From: an uncultured Candidatus Melainabacteria bacterium
GTDB taxonomy: Bacteria; Cyanobacteriota; Vampirovibrionia; Gastranaerophilales; Gastranaerophilaceae
Assembly (NCBI GenBank): GCA_950096985.1
Contig: CATNBA010000017.1
Location: 1-33,201, forward strand
Direction of reading: 5' to 3'
Length of the DNA: 33,201 nucleotides
The notes beneath the pieces were generated by a model. It was not told the DNA's origin, did no database searches, and worked only from the letters and a program-made list of their open reading frames with translations. Below are positions 1 to 7,748 of the stretch, one piece after another. Position 1 is the stretch's first letter. Each line of letters starts with the position of its first letter. Made by a program: the position numbers and the translations under genes.

Positions 1-234
1 CAAGGAATTAATTTGATAAACCTACTTTTATCTAAAAATGATAAACACTCTGAAATATTTACTCTACTATGCAATTTCATAATCCAATATAAACCACAAG
101 ATAAACCTCAACAAAGTTTTTATTTTGATCAATTTGAAGAAAATGATATTCCGCATTTTGCAAGACACTGGATTGATTATAATGATATTCACGAATACTC
201 TAATATTTTATCAGAGTTTCAAAAAAAAAATTAA
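1..234 (+). CDS. 3' end of an unknown protein (5' partial)
   Basis: The frame is open from the first base of the window, so this is the C-terminal 77 residues of a gene that begins to the left. The TTG at 13 is an internal codon rather than a start. The visible part is mixed hydrophilic with aromatic residues (FYFDQFEEND, HFARHWIDYND) and shows no motif I recognise. It has no membrane segment. Its stop codon overlaps the stop of the convergent XRE regulator by four bases (TTAA). Its position next to a decayed recombinase suggests it belongs to the same accessory region, but that is inference. Confidence 0.55.
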   Translation, partial: QGINLINLLLSKNDKHSEIFTLLCNFIIQYKPQDKPQQSFYFDQFEENDIPHFARHWIDYNDIHEYSNILSEFQKKN

Positions 235-551
235 TCTAAAATCCCACTCAAAACTTTGTAAGCAAGCTTTATTTCTTCATCTGTTGCTTTGCTTAGCATT
301 GTTTGAATGTCTTGCAGTAGTTCTTTTGTATCTTTCTGATGATTAAACATATATAGCTTATAAGGTTCAACTTTTAAGGCTTTTGCAATTCTTTCAAGAT
401 TTTCATCTGTAGGATGAAAATGACCGCTTTCAATTTTACTTATACTAGAAGCTCCTATATCAGTTAATTCTGATAAATCTTCTTGCGTTAAATTTCTTGC
501 CACTCTTATTTCTCTAATTCTTTTTCCTAAAAGCTTTTTTAATTCAGACAT
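231..551 (-). CDS. XRE-family helix-turn-helix transcriptional regulator
   Basis: This 106-residue protein starts with a lambda-repressor-like HTH domain (about residues 8-64). The start of the domain reads GKRIREIRVARNLTQEDLSE, followed by the recognition-helix region SSISKIESG and the typical ending LERIAKALKVEPYKL. The remaining 40 residues are charged and helical (LSKATDEEIKLAYKVL) and may mediate dimerisation. It has no peptidase or ligand domain, so it resembles the small repressors of phages, ICEs and toxin-antitoxin loci. A good ribosome site (GAGGTG) lies just upstream of the ATG. It is divergent from the membrane protein gene at 709, and the shared 157-base spacer is the natural place for its operator. 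The target is not known. Confidence 0.85.
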   Translation of the reverse strand: MSELKKLLGKRIREIRVARNLTQEDLSELTDIGASSISKIESGHFHPTDENLERIAKALKVEPYKLYMFNHQKDTKELLQDIQTMLSKATDEEIKLAYKVLSGILD

Positions 552-708
552 TTTTCACCTCACAATATATTCTTTATGAAATACTTGTAAAAATGAATTA
601 ACCTTAGCCACAAAATAAGTTGAATTTCTTTTATCTTTATGCAAGTATATATGCATATTACAAAATAAAATTAGTCAAAATTTGCATTTGAATGCAAGAA
701 AGGGTTAT

Positions 709-1614
709 ATGAAAAAGTTTTTAGATGTATGTTTATGGATAATTGGATTATTTTTCTTATTATGCAGTTTAGGGCTTCTTTTATGTCCAGAAGTAAGAGG
801 AATGGAAATATTCTTTGCTTTATTAGGAATAACACTATTACCACCGTTAAGAAATAAAATAAACAATAAACTGCACACATTTTTTACAGTTTTTAATAAA
901 AATAGTAATTCTGAAAATACAAATCTAGTCCTTATAAAAGCCTTAATCGGTATTTTTAAATTTACTGTATTTAGTATTTTATTTATAGGTATAATTATTT
1001 CCATGCCAGAACCTCAAAATATAAATACTACTATCGACAATACTGTTACAACAAAAAGTTCAACAAAAAGTAAATATAGGAATAATAAAAATGCAAAATT
1101 AATAGCAAATGTTACAGGATTAGATAAAGATCAAGCCGGAAAGGTTTATGAAACTCTTGTAAGTTGTGGAGTTGGTAATATAACTAACATTGAAGATCAA
1201 GAATATGGAGATGTTTATTATATAGAAGCATTTGGAATACCAGTTAAACTTATAGCCTATATTGATAAAGAAGGTAACATTACAGAATTGCACTATGATA
1301 TGAAAGACATTATAGTTGAAAGCAAAAGAGTCGCTAAAATTACAGATTATATTTTAAATTCTAACGACTGGGCGAAATTAGAAGTACAATCACAAATTTA
1401 TATTGAAAAATTCCTTAATGCACCTAAAACAGCCAAGTATAGAAATATGAACTATTCAATAGACGAAAATAAAGTTATACGAGTATTTGGTATAGTAGAA
1501 GCTCAAAATCTTTTTGGGGTTCCTTTAGAAAATGGTTTTGAGATAGAATACACAAATACTAATGGTAACTTTAGTATAAAAAATGCTATTCTTGCAGGTA
1601 AAAAGATTTATTAA
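709..1614 (+). CDS. Membrane-anchored protein of unknown function
   Basis: I do not recognise this family. I choose the ATG at 709, preceded by GAAAGGG, over an upstream TTG at 682; this gives 301 residues. Three hydrophobic segments lie near the N-terminus (about residues 5-26, 32-46 and 78-99). A Thr/Ser/Lys-rich linker follows (TTKSSTKSK), then a soluble domain of about 180 residues. That domain contains GLDKDQAGKVYETLVSCGV, an isoleucine-rich GIPVKLIAYIDKEG segment and FLNAPKTAKYRNMNYS near the C-terminus. The layout suggests a membrane protein with a soluble sensor or binding domain. It is divergent from the XRE regulator and lies in the recombinase-bounded accessory region, so it may be regulated by that repressor. 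Confidence 0.6.
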   Translation: MKKFLDVCLWIIGLFFLLCSLGLLLCPEVRGMEIFFALLGITLLPPLRNKINNKLHTFFTVFNKNSNSENTNLVLIKALIGIFKFTVFSILFIGIIISMPEPQNINTTIDNTVTTKSSTKSKYRNNKNAKLIANVTGLDKDQAGKVYETLVSCGVGNITNIEDQEYGDVYYIEAFGIPVKLIAYIDKEGNITELHYDMKDIIVESKRVAKITDYILNSNDWAKLEVQSQIYIEKFLNAPKTAKYRNMNYSIDENKVIRVFGIVEAQNLFGVPLENGFEIEYTNTNGNFSIKNAILAGKKIY

Positions 1615-1638
1615 AAAGCATAAATTTATAAAAAATTG

Positions 1639-1656
1639 TATAATAGTCATAAGGAG
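1639..1656 (+). promoter_or_regulatory. -10 box and ribosome binding site of the decayed ORF at 1666
   Basis: A perfect TATAAT (1639-1644) is followed by AAGGAG (1651-1656), nine bases before the ATG at 1666. No convincing -35 is seen. Intact expression signals in front of a broken gene suggest that the damage is recent. Confidence 0.5.
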
Positions 1657-1665
1657 TAAATACTT

Positions 1666-2036
1666 ATGACTACAGCCAAACAAGTTAAAGCAAATAGGAA
1701 GAATGCTATTAAAGGTGGTGTTAAAACGGAAGTTGGAAAAGCTACATCAAGTCAAAATGCAACTAAATAAGGCTTTTTTAGCAAGATTACAACTGAATTT
1801 GATAAATTGAATAATGAAGATTTTTGCAAATCTATTTATAACTGTTTCATGCCGGTTAATGAGTATGAAAATCAAATGGTGGAAATCCTTTTATCTAATT
1901 TATTGACATTTAGAAGAATATGTTTAGTTGAAAAAGAGTATCTGGAAACCAAAATACATCCAGATATAGAAATGGATTTTTCTACTTGCTTGAAAAAAGG
2001 CTATGAACCAGAAATAAAACTTGATCTTATTGATGA
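1666..2036 (+). pseudogene. Broken small accessory ORF (ANRKNA...GK..S..NA type) with internal stop
   Basis: The ATG at 1666 opens a 34-codon reading frame (starting MTTAKQVKANRKNAIKGG) that stops at TAA 1768-1770. The same frame continues without a shift as GFFSKITTEFDKLNN and onward. The pattern ANR-NA-KGG-T-GK-S-NA-K-(H/Y)-G(L/F) is familiar from small proteins of plasmids and integrated elements. The expected residue at the stop is His or Tyr before GFFSK, so a single substitution (for example TAT to TAA) explains the break. The continuation runs in frame into recombinase sequence near 2037, and the junction position is approximate. The function of the intact family is not known to me. 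Confidence 0.65.
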
Positions 2037-3140
2037 ATTAAATAAGAAAAAAGAATGTATTGAATTTGCACTTAAACAGGGTTATGAGATTGATAAAGTT
2101 TTCATTGAAGAAGGTGAAAGTGCAAAAGATCTAAATCGAACTCAGTTAAAAGCTATGTTTGAATATTGTACACAAAAATACAAAGATGTCGATGCTCTTA
2201 TTTTTTGGAAATGGGATAGATTATCAAGAGGTGAACAAAGCGATTACTTAGAGTTAGGTAAATTTTTTGATAAGAATAATATTAAACCATTATCTGTTAC
2301 TGAAAATAATGAAGAAACAGCTGAAGCTGAACTATTAAGATGGATAAATCAAGGTACATCAAGATATGAATGGCGAAAAATACAGGAACGCACAAAATTG
2401 GGAATGCGTGGAGCTGTTGAACAAGGAAGATGGGTTAATTTAGCTCCAGTCGGTTATAAAAATGATAAAGAAAAGTCATTAATCCCTTGTCCAGTTAATG
2501 CCAAATATATAAAAATGGCTTTTGAATTATTTGCTACAGGATTATATTCTCAAACAGAGTTAATAGATAAACTGCGTATTGCCGGCATGGAAAAGCTTGA
2601 TAAAAATAAAATAGGAAGAATATTAAGAAATAAGGTTTATATAGGATTATTAACTTAGGATTGGCTTGAAGAACCAAAACGAGGAATTTTCGAATCACTT
2701 ATAGATGATGAAACTTTTTACAAATTGCAACACTCCATTAACTGCAAGTTATAGTAAAGGTAGAAAAGAAAAATACGCATATTATCATTGCCATAACAAA
2801 GATTGTAATATCAAATTCAGAGTTGCAAAATCAAGAATAGAAAGTGATTTTGTTGCTCATTTGGAACAAATTAAGCCTAAAAAAGAGTTATTACAACTCT
2901 TTAGAGCTATTTTAGAAGATACTTACGAAAATAGTATTAAAGAACAGAAAACAACCTTAAATAGACTAAATAAAGAGCTAGAAGAACTTGTTGAAAGCAA
3001 GAAAAAGCTTACTAAAAGGTATTTAGAGGATAAAATATCTGAAAGTGATTATAAGCTTGTAAATGAGGATTATGACTGTTCTATATTTCGAACACATAAA
3101 AAATCAGTCATATTCGACTTCTTAGACCAATTGACTGATA
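2037..3140 (+). pseudogene. Degenerate large serine recombinase (resolvase/integrase)
   Basis: From KKKECIEFALKQGY onward the sequence follows serine recombinases: ALIFWKWDRLSRG, then the resolvase helix region ERTKLGMRGAVEQGRW and APVGYKND, then a recombinase domain (KIGRILRNKVYIG). At least three lesions are visible. The N-terminal ~25 residues with the catalytic serine (YxRVSxxxQ) are missing and replaced by the preceding ORF. A TAG at 2656 interrupts YIGLLT-DWLEEP. The frame changes near 2710-2735, joining DDETFYKLQ to CNTPLTASYSKG with loss of the first half of the zinc ribbon. A C-terminal coiled coil (LNRLNKELEELVESKKKL) remains. It cannot be an active recombinase. It ends directly against the tRNA-His gene. 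Confidence 0.85.
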
Positions 3141-3152
3141 ATAAGTTTAATA

Positions 3153-3229
3153 TGGGGCGCCTGATGGGATTCGAACCCATGCATATCGGAACCACAATCC
3201 GAGGTCTTAACCACTTGACGACAGGCGCC
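3153..3229 (-). tRNA. tRNA-His (GTG)
   Basis: Read on the minus strand, this folds as a complete cloverleaf. The acceptor stem GCGCCTG pairs with CAGGCGC. The extra G at position -1 faces discriminator C73, the hallmark of tRNA-His, and CCA is encoded (3155-3153). The anticodon stem TCGGA/TCCGA encloses TTGTGGT, giving anticodon GTG (3195-3193). The T-loop has TTCGAAT. It is a single tRNA gene flanked on its 3' side by recombinase debris, consistent with use as an integration site. Confidence 0.97.
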
Positions 3230-3239
3230 ATCAACATTT

Positions 3240-3245
3240 ATTATA
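3240..3245 (-). promoter_or_regulatory. -10 box of tRNA-His
   Basis: A perfect TATAAT on the minus strand lies ten bases before the tRNA 5' end, so the transcript would start only a few bases upstream of the mature tRNA. The -35 is not obvious. Confidence 0.55.
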
Positions 3246-3282
3246 ATAACATAAACAACAACTAAATCAAGAGTTTTTATAA

Positions 3283-3311
3283 AAAAATTCCGTCATTTCA
3301 ACGGAATTTTT
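3283..3311 (-). terminator. Rho-independent terminator of the rpaB-like gene
   Basis: An 11-bp stem AAAAATTCCGT / ACGGAATTTTT with loop CATTTCA lies just past the stop codon of the response regulator. The A-run on the plus strand provides the U-run for leftward transcripts. It also insulates the tRNA-His promoter. Confidence 0.85.
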
Positions 3312-3318
3312 TATTTTA

Positions 3319-4068
3319 TTAACTAATTCTTTGAAACATATATCCGATACCGCGTGCTGTAAGGATTAATTCCGGATTTGCCGGATCTGATTCTAATTTA
3401 GAACGTAATCTTGATATGTGAACATCAACAACACGTGTATCAATTCTGTGGTCAGGCGGATAAGCCCAGACATGCTGCAAGATTTCATTTCTTGAGAATG
3501 CTTGTCCCGAATTATTAACCAACAATTCCAACAAGCTAAATTCCATACCAGTTAAACGAATTCTTTCATTTTTTCTGTAAACTTGTCTGCGTGCCGTATC
3601 AATTTTAATATTACCTGTAGTGATAACATTTTTAGTTACTTTTCCTGCTGGTGTAACTGTTTCTCTGTTGTTTGTACGTCTTAAAACAGCTTTTACACGA
3701 GCTTCCAACTCTTTTGGAGAGAAAGGTTTGATAACGTAATCGTCTGCACCTAATTCCAAACCAGTAATTCTTTCAGAAACATCACCCAGTGCTGTAAGTA
3801 TAATAATAGGAACATCAGAAGTTCTTCTTATTTCTCTTGTTACACCATAACCATCCATTTTTGGCATCATGACATCTAAAACTACCAAATCAGGATTATT
3901 TTTATTAAATGAGTTTACTGCTTCTTCACCATCTTGAGCAGTGTAAACATCGTAACCAACCATTTTCAATCTTGTTTCCAAAATACGCCTGATACTTGCT
4001 TCATCATCAGCCAAAAGAATACGTTGGCGATCTTCAGTTTCATTAGGCATTTCTGTGTTTTCAGTCAT
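3319..4068 (-). CDS. rpaB: OmpR-family response regulator, RpaB-like
   Basis: This is a two-component response regulator of 249 residues. The receiver domain (about 15-130) has acidic residues D21/D22, phospho-acceptor D65 in VVLDVMMPK, a switch Thr in LTALGD and K114 in VIKPFSPKE. The C-terminal winged helix (about 150-245) contains LTGMEFSLLELL and RVVDVHISRLRSKLE. Segments such as ASIRRILETRL, MDGYGV and ITGLELGADDYV match cyanobacterial RpaB, the partner of histidine kinase NblS/Hik33. No kinase gene is adjacent, so it is an orphan here. A ribosome site (AAGGA) lies upstream of the ATG. The promoter carries an RpaB-like direct repeat, described separately. In cyanobacteria RpaB controls light- and redox-stress genes; here that role must differ. 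The family assignment is firm, the orthology likely. Confidence 0.88.
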   Translation of the reverse strand: MTENTEMPNETEDRQRILLADDEASIRRILETRLKMVGYDVYTAQDGEEAVNSFNKNNPDLVVLDVMMPKMDGYGVTREIRRTSDVPIIILTALGDVSERITGLELGADDYVIKPFSPKELEARVKAVLRRTNNRETVTPAGKVTKNVITTGNIKIDTARRQVYRKNERIRLTGMEFSLLELLVNNSGQAFSRNEILQHVWAYPPDHRIDTRVVDVHISRLRSKLESDPANPELILTARGIGYMFQRIS

Positions 4069-4104
4069 TGTCTTTTCCTTTTTGCTAAATAATCTAACAC
4101 CTTT

Positions 4105-4134
4105 AATATATCATAAAATACAAAATATTACAAA
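4105..4134 (-). promoter_or_regulatory. rpaB-like promoter with HLR1-like direct repeat
   Basis: On the minus strand TTGTAA (4133-4128), a 17-base spacer and TATATT (4110-4105) form a plausible promoter. On the plus strand AATACAAA-AT-ATTACAAA (4117-4134) is a 10-bp-period direct repeat. It resembles the RpaB site HLR1 (two KTTACAWW halves separated by two bases), with three mismatches. Because it covers the -35 and spacer, a bound protein would be expected to repress. AT-richness makes a chance match possible. Confidence 0.4.
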
Positions 4135-4222
4135 ATATTTATTTTTTTAAATTTTCTTTAATATTTGTATAAATATATTAATGTATTTTGTAAAAAAAAG
4201 CAAGTACTTACGCGAAAATGTT

Positions 4223-4954
4223 TTAGCCTGCTGAAACTATATTTTTAAACTTTTCTAAATCCTCTGCTGTATCAATACCCACAGGAACAAAGTCAACAAT
4301 TGCAGTTTTTATCCTCATCCCATTCTGCAAAGCTCTAAGCTGCTCAAGGCTTTCAGCCTGTTCGTATGAAGACTGTGGAAGTTCAGTCATTTTTATTAAG
4401 GCATTGCGTTTATAGCCGTAAATACCAAGATGCCCATAAAAAACAGCTTGTCCAATATTTCTTTCAAAAGGAATTTTTGAACGAGAAAAATACAATGCAT
4501 ATCCAAAATTATCAATTACACACTTGACAAGATTAGGATTTTGTATCTCATTTTCGTCATGCAAAATCCTGATAAGTGTTGATATATCTACATTGTCAAC
4601 CTCTTTGACATTTTTAATAACTTCGTCAATACTTTCAGATTTGATTAAGGGCTCATCACCTTGCAAATTTACAATATAAGAAATTTCAGGATGACGCATG
4701 ACAACTTCTTTTATTCTGTCAGAACCGCATTTGTGTTCTGTAGATGTCATTTCAACATTACCGCCGAAAGCCTTTACGGCATTAAAAATTCTTTCATCAT
4801 CAGTTGCAACAATAATAATGTCGGCAAGTTTTGCCATTTGAGCTTTTTCATACACCCACTGGATAATAGGTTTTCCCTCAACCTCAATAAGCGGTTTTCC
4901 TTCTAATCTTGACGACCCGTAACGCGCAGGAATAATTATAGCAGTCTTTTCCAT
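4223..4954 (-). CDS. kdsB: 3-deoxy-manno-octulosonate cytidylyltransferase (CMP-KDO synthetase)
   Basis: KdsB activates KDO with CTP to form CMP-KDO for the inner core of lipopolysaccharide, in the cytoplasm. The N-terminal nucleotide-binding loop IIPARYGSSRLEGKPL is diagnostic. Further family motifs are IVATDDERI, CGSDRI, NLQGDEPLI, SRSKIPFER and HLGIYGYKR. I choose the ATG at 4954 (243 residues), four bases after the prmA stop, over a TTG at 4966 that has its purine-rich stretch directly against it. Length is normal for the family. It is the last gene of the accD-accA-prmA-kdsB operon. Its presence indicates an outer membrane with KDO-containing LPS. No clear terminator follows it. Confidence 0.95.
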   Translation of the reverse strand: MEKTAIIIPARYGSSRLEGKPLIEVEGKPIIQWVYEKAQMAKLADIIIVATDDERIFNAVKAFGGNVEMTSTEHKCGSDRIKEVVMRHPEISYIVNLQGDEPLIKSESIDEVIKNVKEVDNVDISTLIRILHDENEIQNPNLVKCVIDNFGYALYFSRSKIPFERNIGQAVFYGHLGIYGYKRNALIKMTELPQSSYEQAESLEQLRALQNGMRIKTAIVDFVPVGIDTAEDLEKFKNIVSAG

Positions 4955-4958
4955 AACA

Positions 4959-5849
4959 TTAATCAACCTTTCTTACAATCAGAGCGACCCATTGATCTTG
5001 ATGAGATTCTTCTACTAATTCTAAATTCTGTTTTTTGATTGCATCCAATACAACAGGCTTTTTCTCATCCAAAATGCCAGACAAAACCATTATCGCGCCA
5101 TTGTTCATAATGTTTTTTAAATCACCCATAATTTCGGCAAGAACGTTATGAAGAATGTTAGCTAATACAAAATCAAATTTTTCAGCAATTTTATCTGCTG
5201 TATTAAGCTCAAATGTGCATTCTGCATTGTTCTTAAAAGCATTTTCTTTCGCAACATCTATAACAGTTTCATCATTATCGCAGCCATATGCATAAATTGC
5301 ACCGAATTTTTTAGCACATATTGCCAAAATCCCCGACCCCATACCTATATCGGCAACACGTGCATCTTTTGGCATATATTTTTCTATTGCTTTCATACAA
5401 AGCTGTGTCGTTTGGTGTGTTCCGGTTCCAAATGCGCATCCGGGTTCAAGTTTAATAATTACTTCATCGCCTTCATATTCAATCCAATCAGGAACAACTG
5501 TAATTTTATCAGACACTTTTGTTACAGACCATTTTTCTTTCCACTTTTTAGACCAATCTTCATTTGGTTTATTAGAAATAACAAAATCCCAGCTTCCAAG
5601 TTCTTCATCTGTAAGTCCGCGTAATTTTAAAAGTTCCCTTTCCTTTTGCAAAAGCATCGGAAGATTTTGTGGTTCTTCAGTTAAAAAGACTTTTAAAGTA
5701 CCTTCTGTTGTTGATATCAGTTCTAAATCTTTATATGCCTCCTCTGCTAATAGAACACCTTCGCAGGGCAAATTTTCAAAACAAAATTCTGAAACAATAT
5801 CTTCAATTTCAGGATTAATTTTTATTTGTAATTCGTAATAATTGTTCAT
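4959..5849 (-). CDS. prmA: Ribosomal protein L11 methyltransferase
   Basis: PrmA uses S-adenosylmethionine to methylate lysines of ribosomal protein L11. The N-terminal substrate-recognition domain (about 1-110) is followed by a class I Rossmann methyltransferase domain. Motifs are EPGCAFGTGTHQTTQLC (typical of PrmA), the SAM loop VADIGMGSGILAI, GCDNDETV and FDFVLANILHNVL (NPP-like motif as NIL). I prefer the ATG at 5849, one base after the accA stop, giving 297 residues; a GTG at 5867 inside accA would add six. No strong Shine-Dalgarno sequence is seen, so translation is probably coupled to accA. Its place between fatty-acid and LPS genes is operon packing rather than a pathway link. Confidence 0.94.
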   Translation of the reverse strand: MNNYYELQIKINPEIEDIVSEFCFENLPCEGVLLAEEAYKDLELISTTEGTLKVFLTEEPQNLPMLLQKERELLKLRGLTDEELGSWDFVISNKPNEDWSKKWKEKWSVTKVSDKITVVPDWIEYEGDEVIIKLEPGCAFGTGTHQTTQLCMKAIEKYMPKDARVADIGMGSGILAICAKKFGAIYAYGCDNDETVIDVAKENAFKNNAECTFELNTADKIAEKFDFVLANILHNVLAEIMGDLKNIMNNGAIMVLSGILDEKKPVVLDAIKKQNLELVEESHQDQWVALIVRKVD

Positions 5850-5850
5850 A

Positions 5851-6804
5851 CTATTGTAAAAATACACCCATTTTTCTGAATTTCTGATATCTTTGTTCTT
5901 TCAAATCTTCTACAGATAATTTAGAAAGTTCCTCAATACTATCTAAAATAGTTTTCTTCATGTTAGCAGAAACTTCTTCATAATTAGTATGAGCACCGCC
6001 TGTAGGTTCTTTAATTTCACCGTCAATAATATCAAACTGCATCAAATCTTTAGCAGTAATTTTTAACGCATCAGCTGCCTCTGATGCTTTAGAAGCATCA
6101 CGCCATAAAATAGATGCACAGCCTTCAGGTGAAATAACGGTATAATAAGCATGTTCAAGCAAAAATACTTTATCTGCAACAGCAAGCCCAAGCGCTCCGC
6201 CTGAACAACCTTCACCTGTAATAATAGCGATTACGGGAACTTCTAATTTTGCCATTTGCATTAAATTTACGGCAATAGCTCCGCCTTGATTTGTTTCTTC
6301 TGCACTTATACCAGGATAAGCTCCCGGTGTATCAATTAAAGTAATAATAGGAATATTAAATTTACTTGCATGTTTAAATAGTCTTAGAGCTTTTCTGTAA
6401 CCTTGCGGCTGCGGCATGCCAAAGTTATATTCAAGGTTTTCTTTTGTAGATTTCCCCTTCATAGTACCGATTATCATTACAGGTTTTCCGTCAATTTTTG
6501 CAAGTCCGCCAATAATTGCTCTATCATCCATTCCTTCTCTGTCACCATGAAGTTCAACGAAATCATCACAGATATTATTTATATAGTCAAGAAAATTCGG
6601 TCTTTCAGGATGTCTAGCGATTTGAAGTTTTTGAGACGGCTTCAAATTTGAATATAAATCCTTTTTATAATCCTTAGCCTGCTGTTCAAAAGTTTCAATT
6701 TCTTTATTCAAATCCATGCCTGACTCCAAACTTATTTTTTTTAATTCTTCAATTTTTTCTTGTATTTCCAATATAGGTTTTTCAAAATCTAATACTGCCG
6801 CCAT
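5851..6804 (-). CDS. accA: Acetyl-CoA carboxylase carboxyltransferase subunit alpha
   Basis: AccA pairs with AccD to transfer the carboxyl group from carboxy-biotin to acetyl-CoA, giving malonyl-CoA for fatty-acid synthesis. The 317 residues begin with a helical segment (LDFEKPILEIQEKIEELKK) and continue with the crotonase-fold core: RHPERPNFLDYI, LHGDREG, ALRLFKHASKFNIPII, DTPGAYPG, GEGCSGGALGLAVAD and SPEGCASILWRD. Length is that of E. coli AccA (319). The ATG shares one base with the accD stop (TAATG), giving translational coupling and matched dosage of the two subunits. The biotin carboxylase and carrier genes are not in this window. Confidence 0.97.
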   Translation of the reverse strand: MAAVLDFEKPILEIQEKIEELKKISLESGMDLNKEIETFEQQAKDYKKDLYSNLKPSQKLQIARHPERPNFLDYINNICDDFVELHGDREGMDDRAIIGGLAKIDGKPVMIIGTMKGKSTKENLEYNFGMPQPQGYRKALRLFKHASKFNIPIITLIDTPGAYPGISAEETNQGGAIAVNLMQMAKLEVPVIAIITGEGCSGGALGLAVADKVFLLEHAYYTVISPEGCASILWRDASKASEAADALKITAKDLMQFDIIDGEIKEPTGGAHTNYEEVSANMKKTILDSIEELSKLSVEDLKEQRYQKFRKMGVFLQ

Positions 6805-7676
6805 TAGTTTACCCCCCTGTGCATAGCTAAAATATTAGCAAGCGTTTTTCTTAAATCTTTACGAGCAGAAACAACATCCACTTGACCATATTTAAGCAAA
6901 TATTCTGCTGTTTGGAAATCTGATGGAAGTTTTTGTCTTATAGTTTGCTCAATAACACGACGTCCGGCAAAACCAATTCTTGCTCCCTGCTCTGCAACTA
7001 TAATATCGCCAAGCATGCCAAAACTTGCAGTAACACCGCCGAATGTAGGCTCAGTTAACAAATTAATATATAAAAGTTTTTCATCATCAAGTCTTGAAAC
7101 TGCACAAGATGTTTTTGCCATTTGCATAAGACTTAAAGCACTTTCCTGCATTCTCGCACCGCCTGAAGAAGTAATTGCAATAACAGGCAAACGAAGTTCT
7201 ATAGCTTTTTCAATAATTCTTGTAACTTTTTCACCGACTACACTACCCATTGAACCGCCCATGTATTCAAAATCCATTATGGCAGTAGCCACTTTGTTGC
7301 CTTCAATAGATGCAATACCTGTAATAACTGCATCATCCAAACCGGTCTTTTTATTTGCTTTTTCCAATCTGTCTTTGTAGCTTTCCGTATCGAAAAATTC
7401 AAGCGGATCTGTCGGTTTAATCTCGGTAAAAAGTTCTTCAAAAGAGTTTTCATCAAAAAGCTGATTAATTCTTTTCCTTGCATTAATTCTAAAATGGTAA
7501 TCACAAACAGGGCAGACCATATCATTATTAACTAAATCTTCTTTCAAAAGTTGAGCATCACAGTGAACGCATTTAACCCATAAATCCGGATCCATATCCA
7601 CTTCAACTTTTCCTTCAAGCTCGCGCCTTTGAATTTGAGCCTGCTTACGTTTTTCAAACCAATCTTGAACTGTCAT
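6804..7676 (-). CDS. accD: Acetyl-CoA carboxylase carboxyltransferase subunit beta
   Basis: AccD forms the second half of the carboxyltransferase and carries the zinc ribbon: C36-x2-C39 and C55-x2-C58 (KCVHCDAQ, VCPVCDYHF). The carboxyltransferase core follows with GGSMGSVVGEKVTR, ITSSGGARMQE, PTFGGVTASFGMLGD and FAGRRVIEQT. The 290 residues are normal. It is the first gene of the operon accD-accA-prmA-kdsB. A promoter is visible 40-70 bases upstream, and the ribosome site (AGGGA) is modest. The gene order accD-accA is common when the two are linked. Confidence 0.97.
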   Translation of the reverse strand: MTVQDWFEKRKQAQIQRRELEGKVEVDMDPDLWVKCVHCDAQLLKEDLVNNDMVCPVCDYHFRINARKRINQLFDENSFEELFTEIKPTDPLEFFDTESYKDRLEKANKKTGLDDAVITGIASIEGNKVATAIMDFEYMGGSMGSVVGEKVTRIIEKAIELRLPVIAITSSGGARMQESALSLMQMAKTSCAVSRLDDEKLLYINLLTEPTFGGVTASFGMLGDIIVAEQGARIGFAGRRVIEQTIRQKLPSDFQTAEYLLKYGQVDVVSARKDLRKTLANILAMHRGVN

Positions 7677-7718
7677 AATTTATATATCCCTATTAAAAAT
7701 CTTCTAATATACAAACAC

Positions 7719-7746
7719 ATTATACTACAAAAAGAAAACAATGCAA
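7719..7746 (-). promoter_or_regulatory. Promoter of the accD-accA-prmA-kdsB operon
   Basis: On the minus strand TTGCAT (7746-7741), 16 bases and a perfect TATAAT (7724-7719) form a sigma-70-type promoter, giving a leader of roughly 35 bases before accD. Confidence 0.6.
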
Positions 7747-7748
7747 TT

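Noticed and set aside
649-660. Palindrome ATATGCATAT between the XRE and membrane protein genes, a possible operator.
   Set aside because: It is short and AT-rich; no second copy or better dyad supports it as a repressor site.
2705-3265. An open frame running from the recombinase remnant through tRNA-His as one 186-residue protein.
   Set aside because: Its first part is frameshifted recombinase and its end is the tRNA read antisense; it is not a gene.
4183-4216. Possible terminator after kdsB (AAGTACTT followed on the minus strand by a T-run).
   Set aside because: The palindrome has no loop and cannot make a proper hairpin.
7015-7380. A 121-codon open frame on the plus strand opposite accD.
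   Set aside because: It is antisense to strongly conserved accD codons and has no ribosome site or recognisable protein features.
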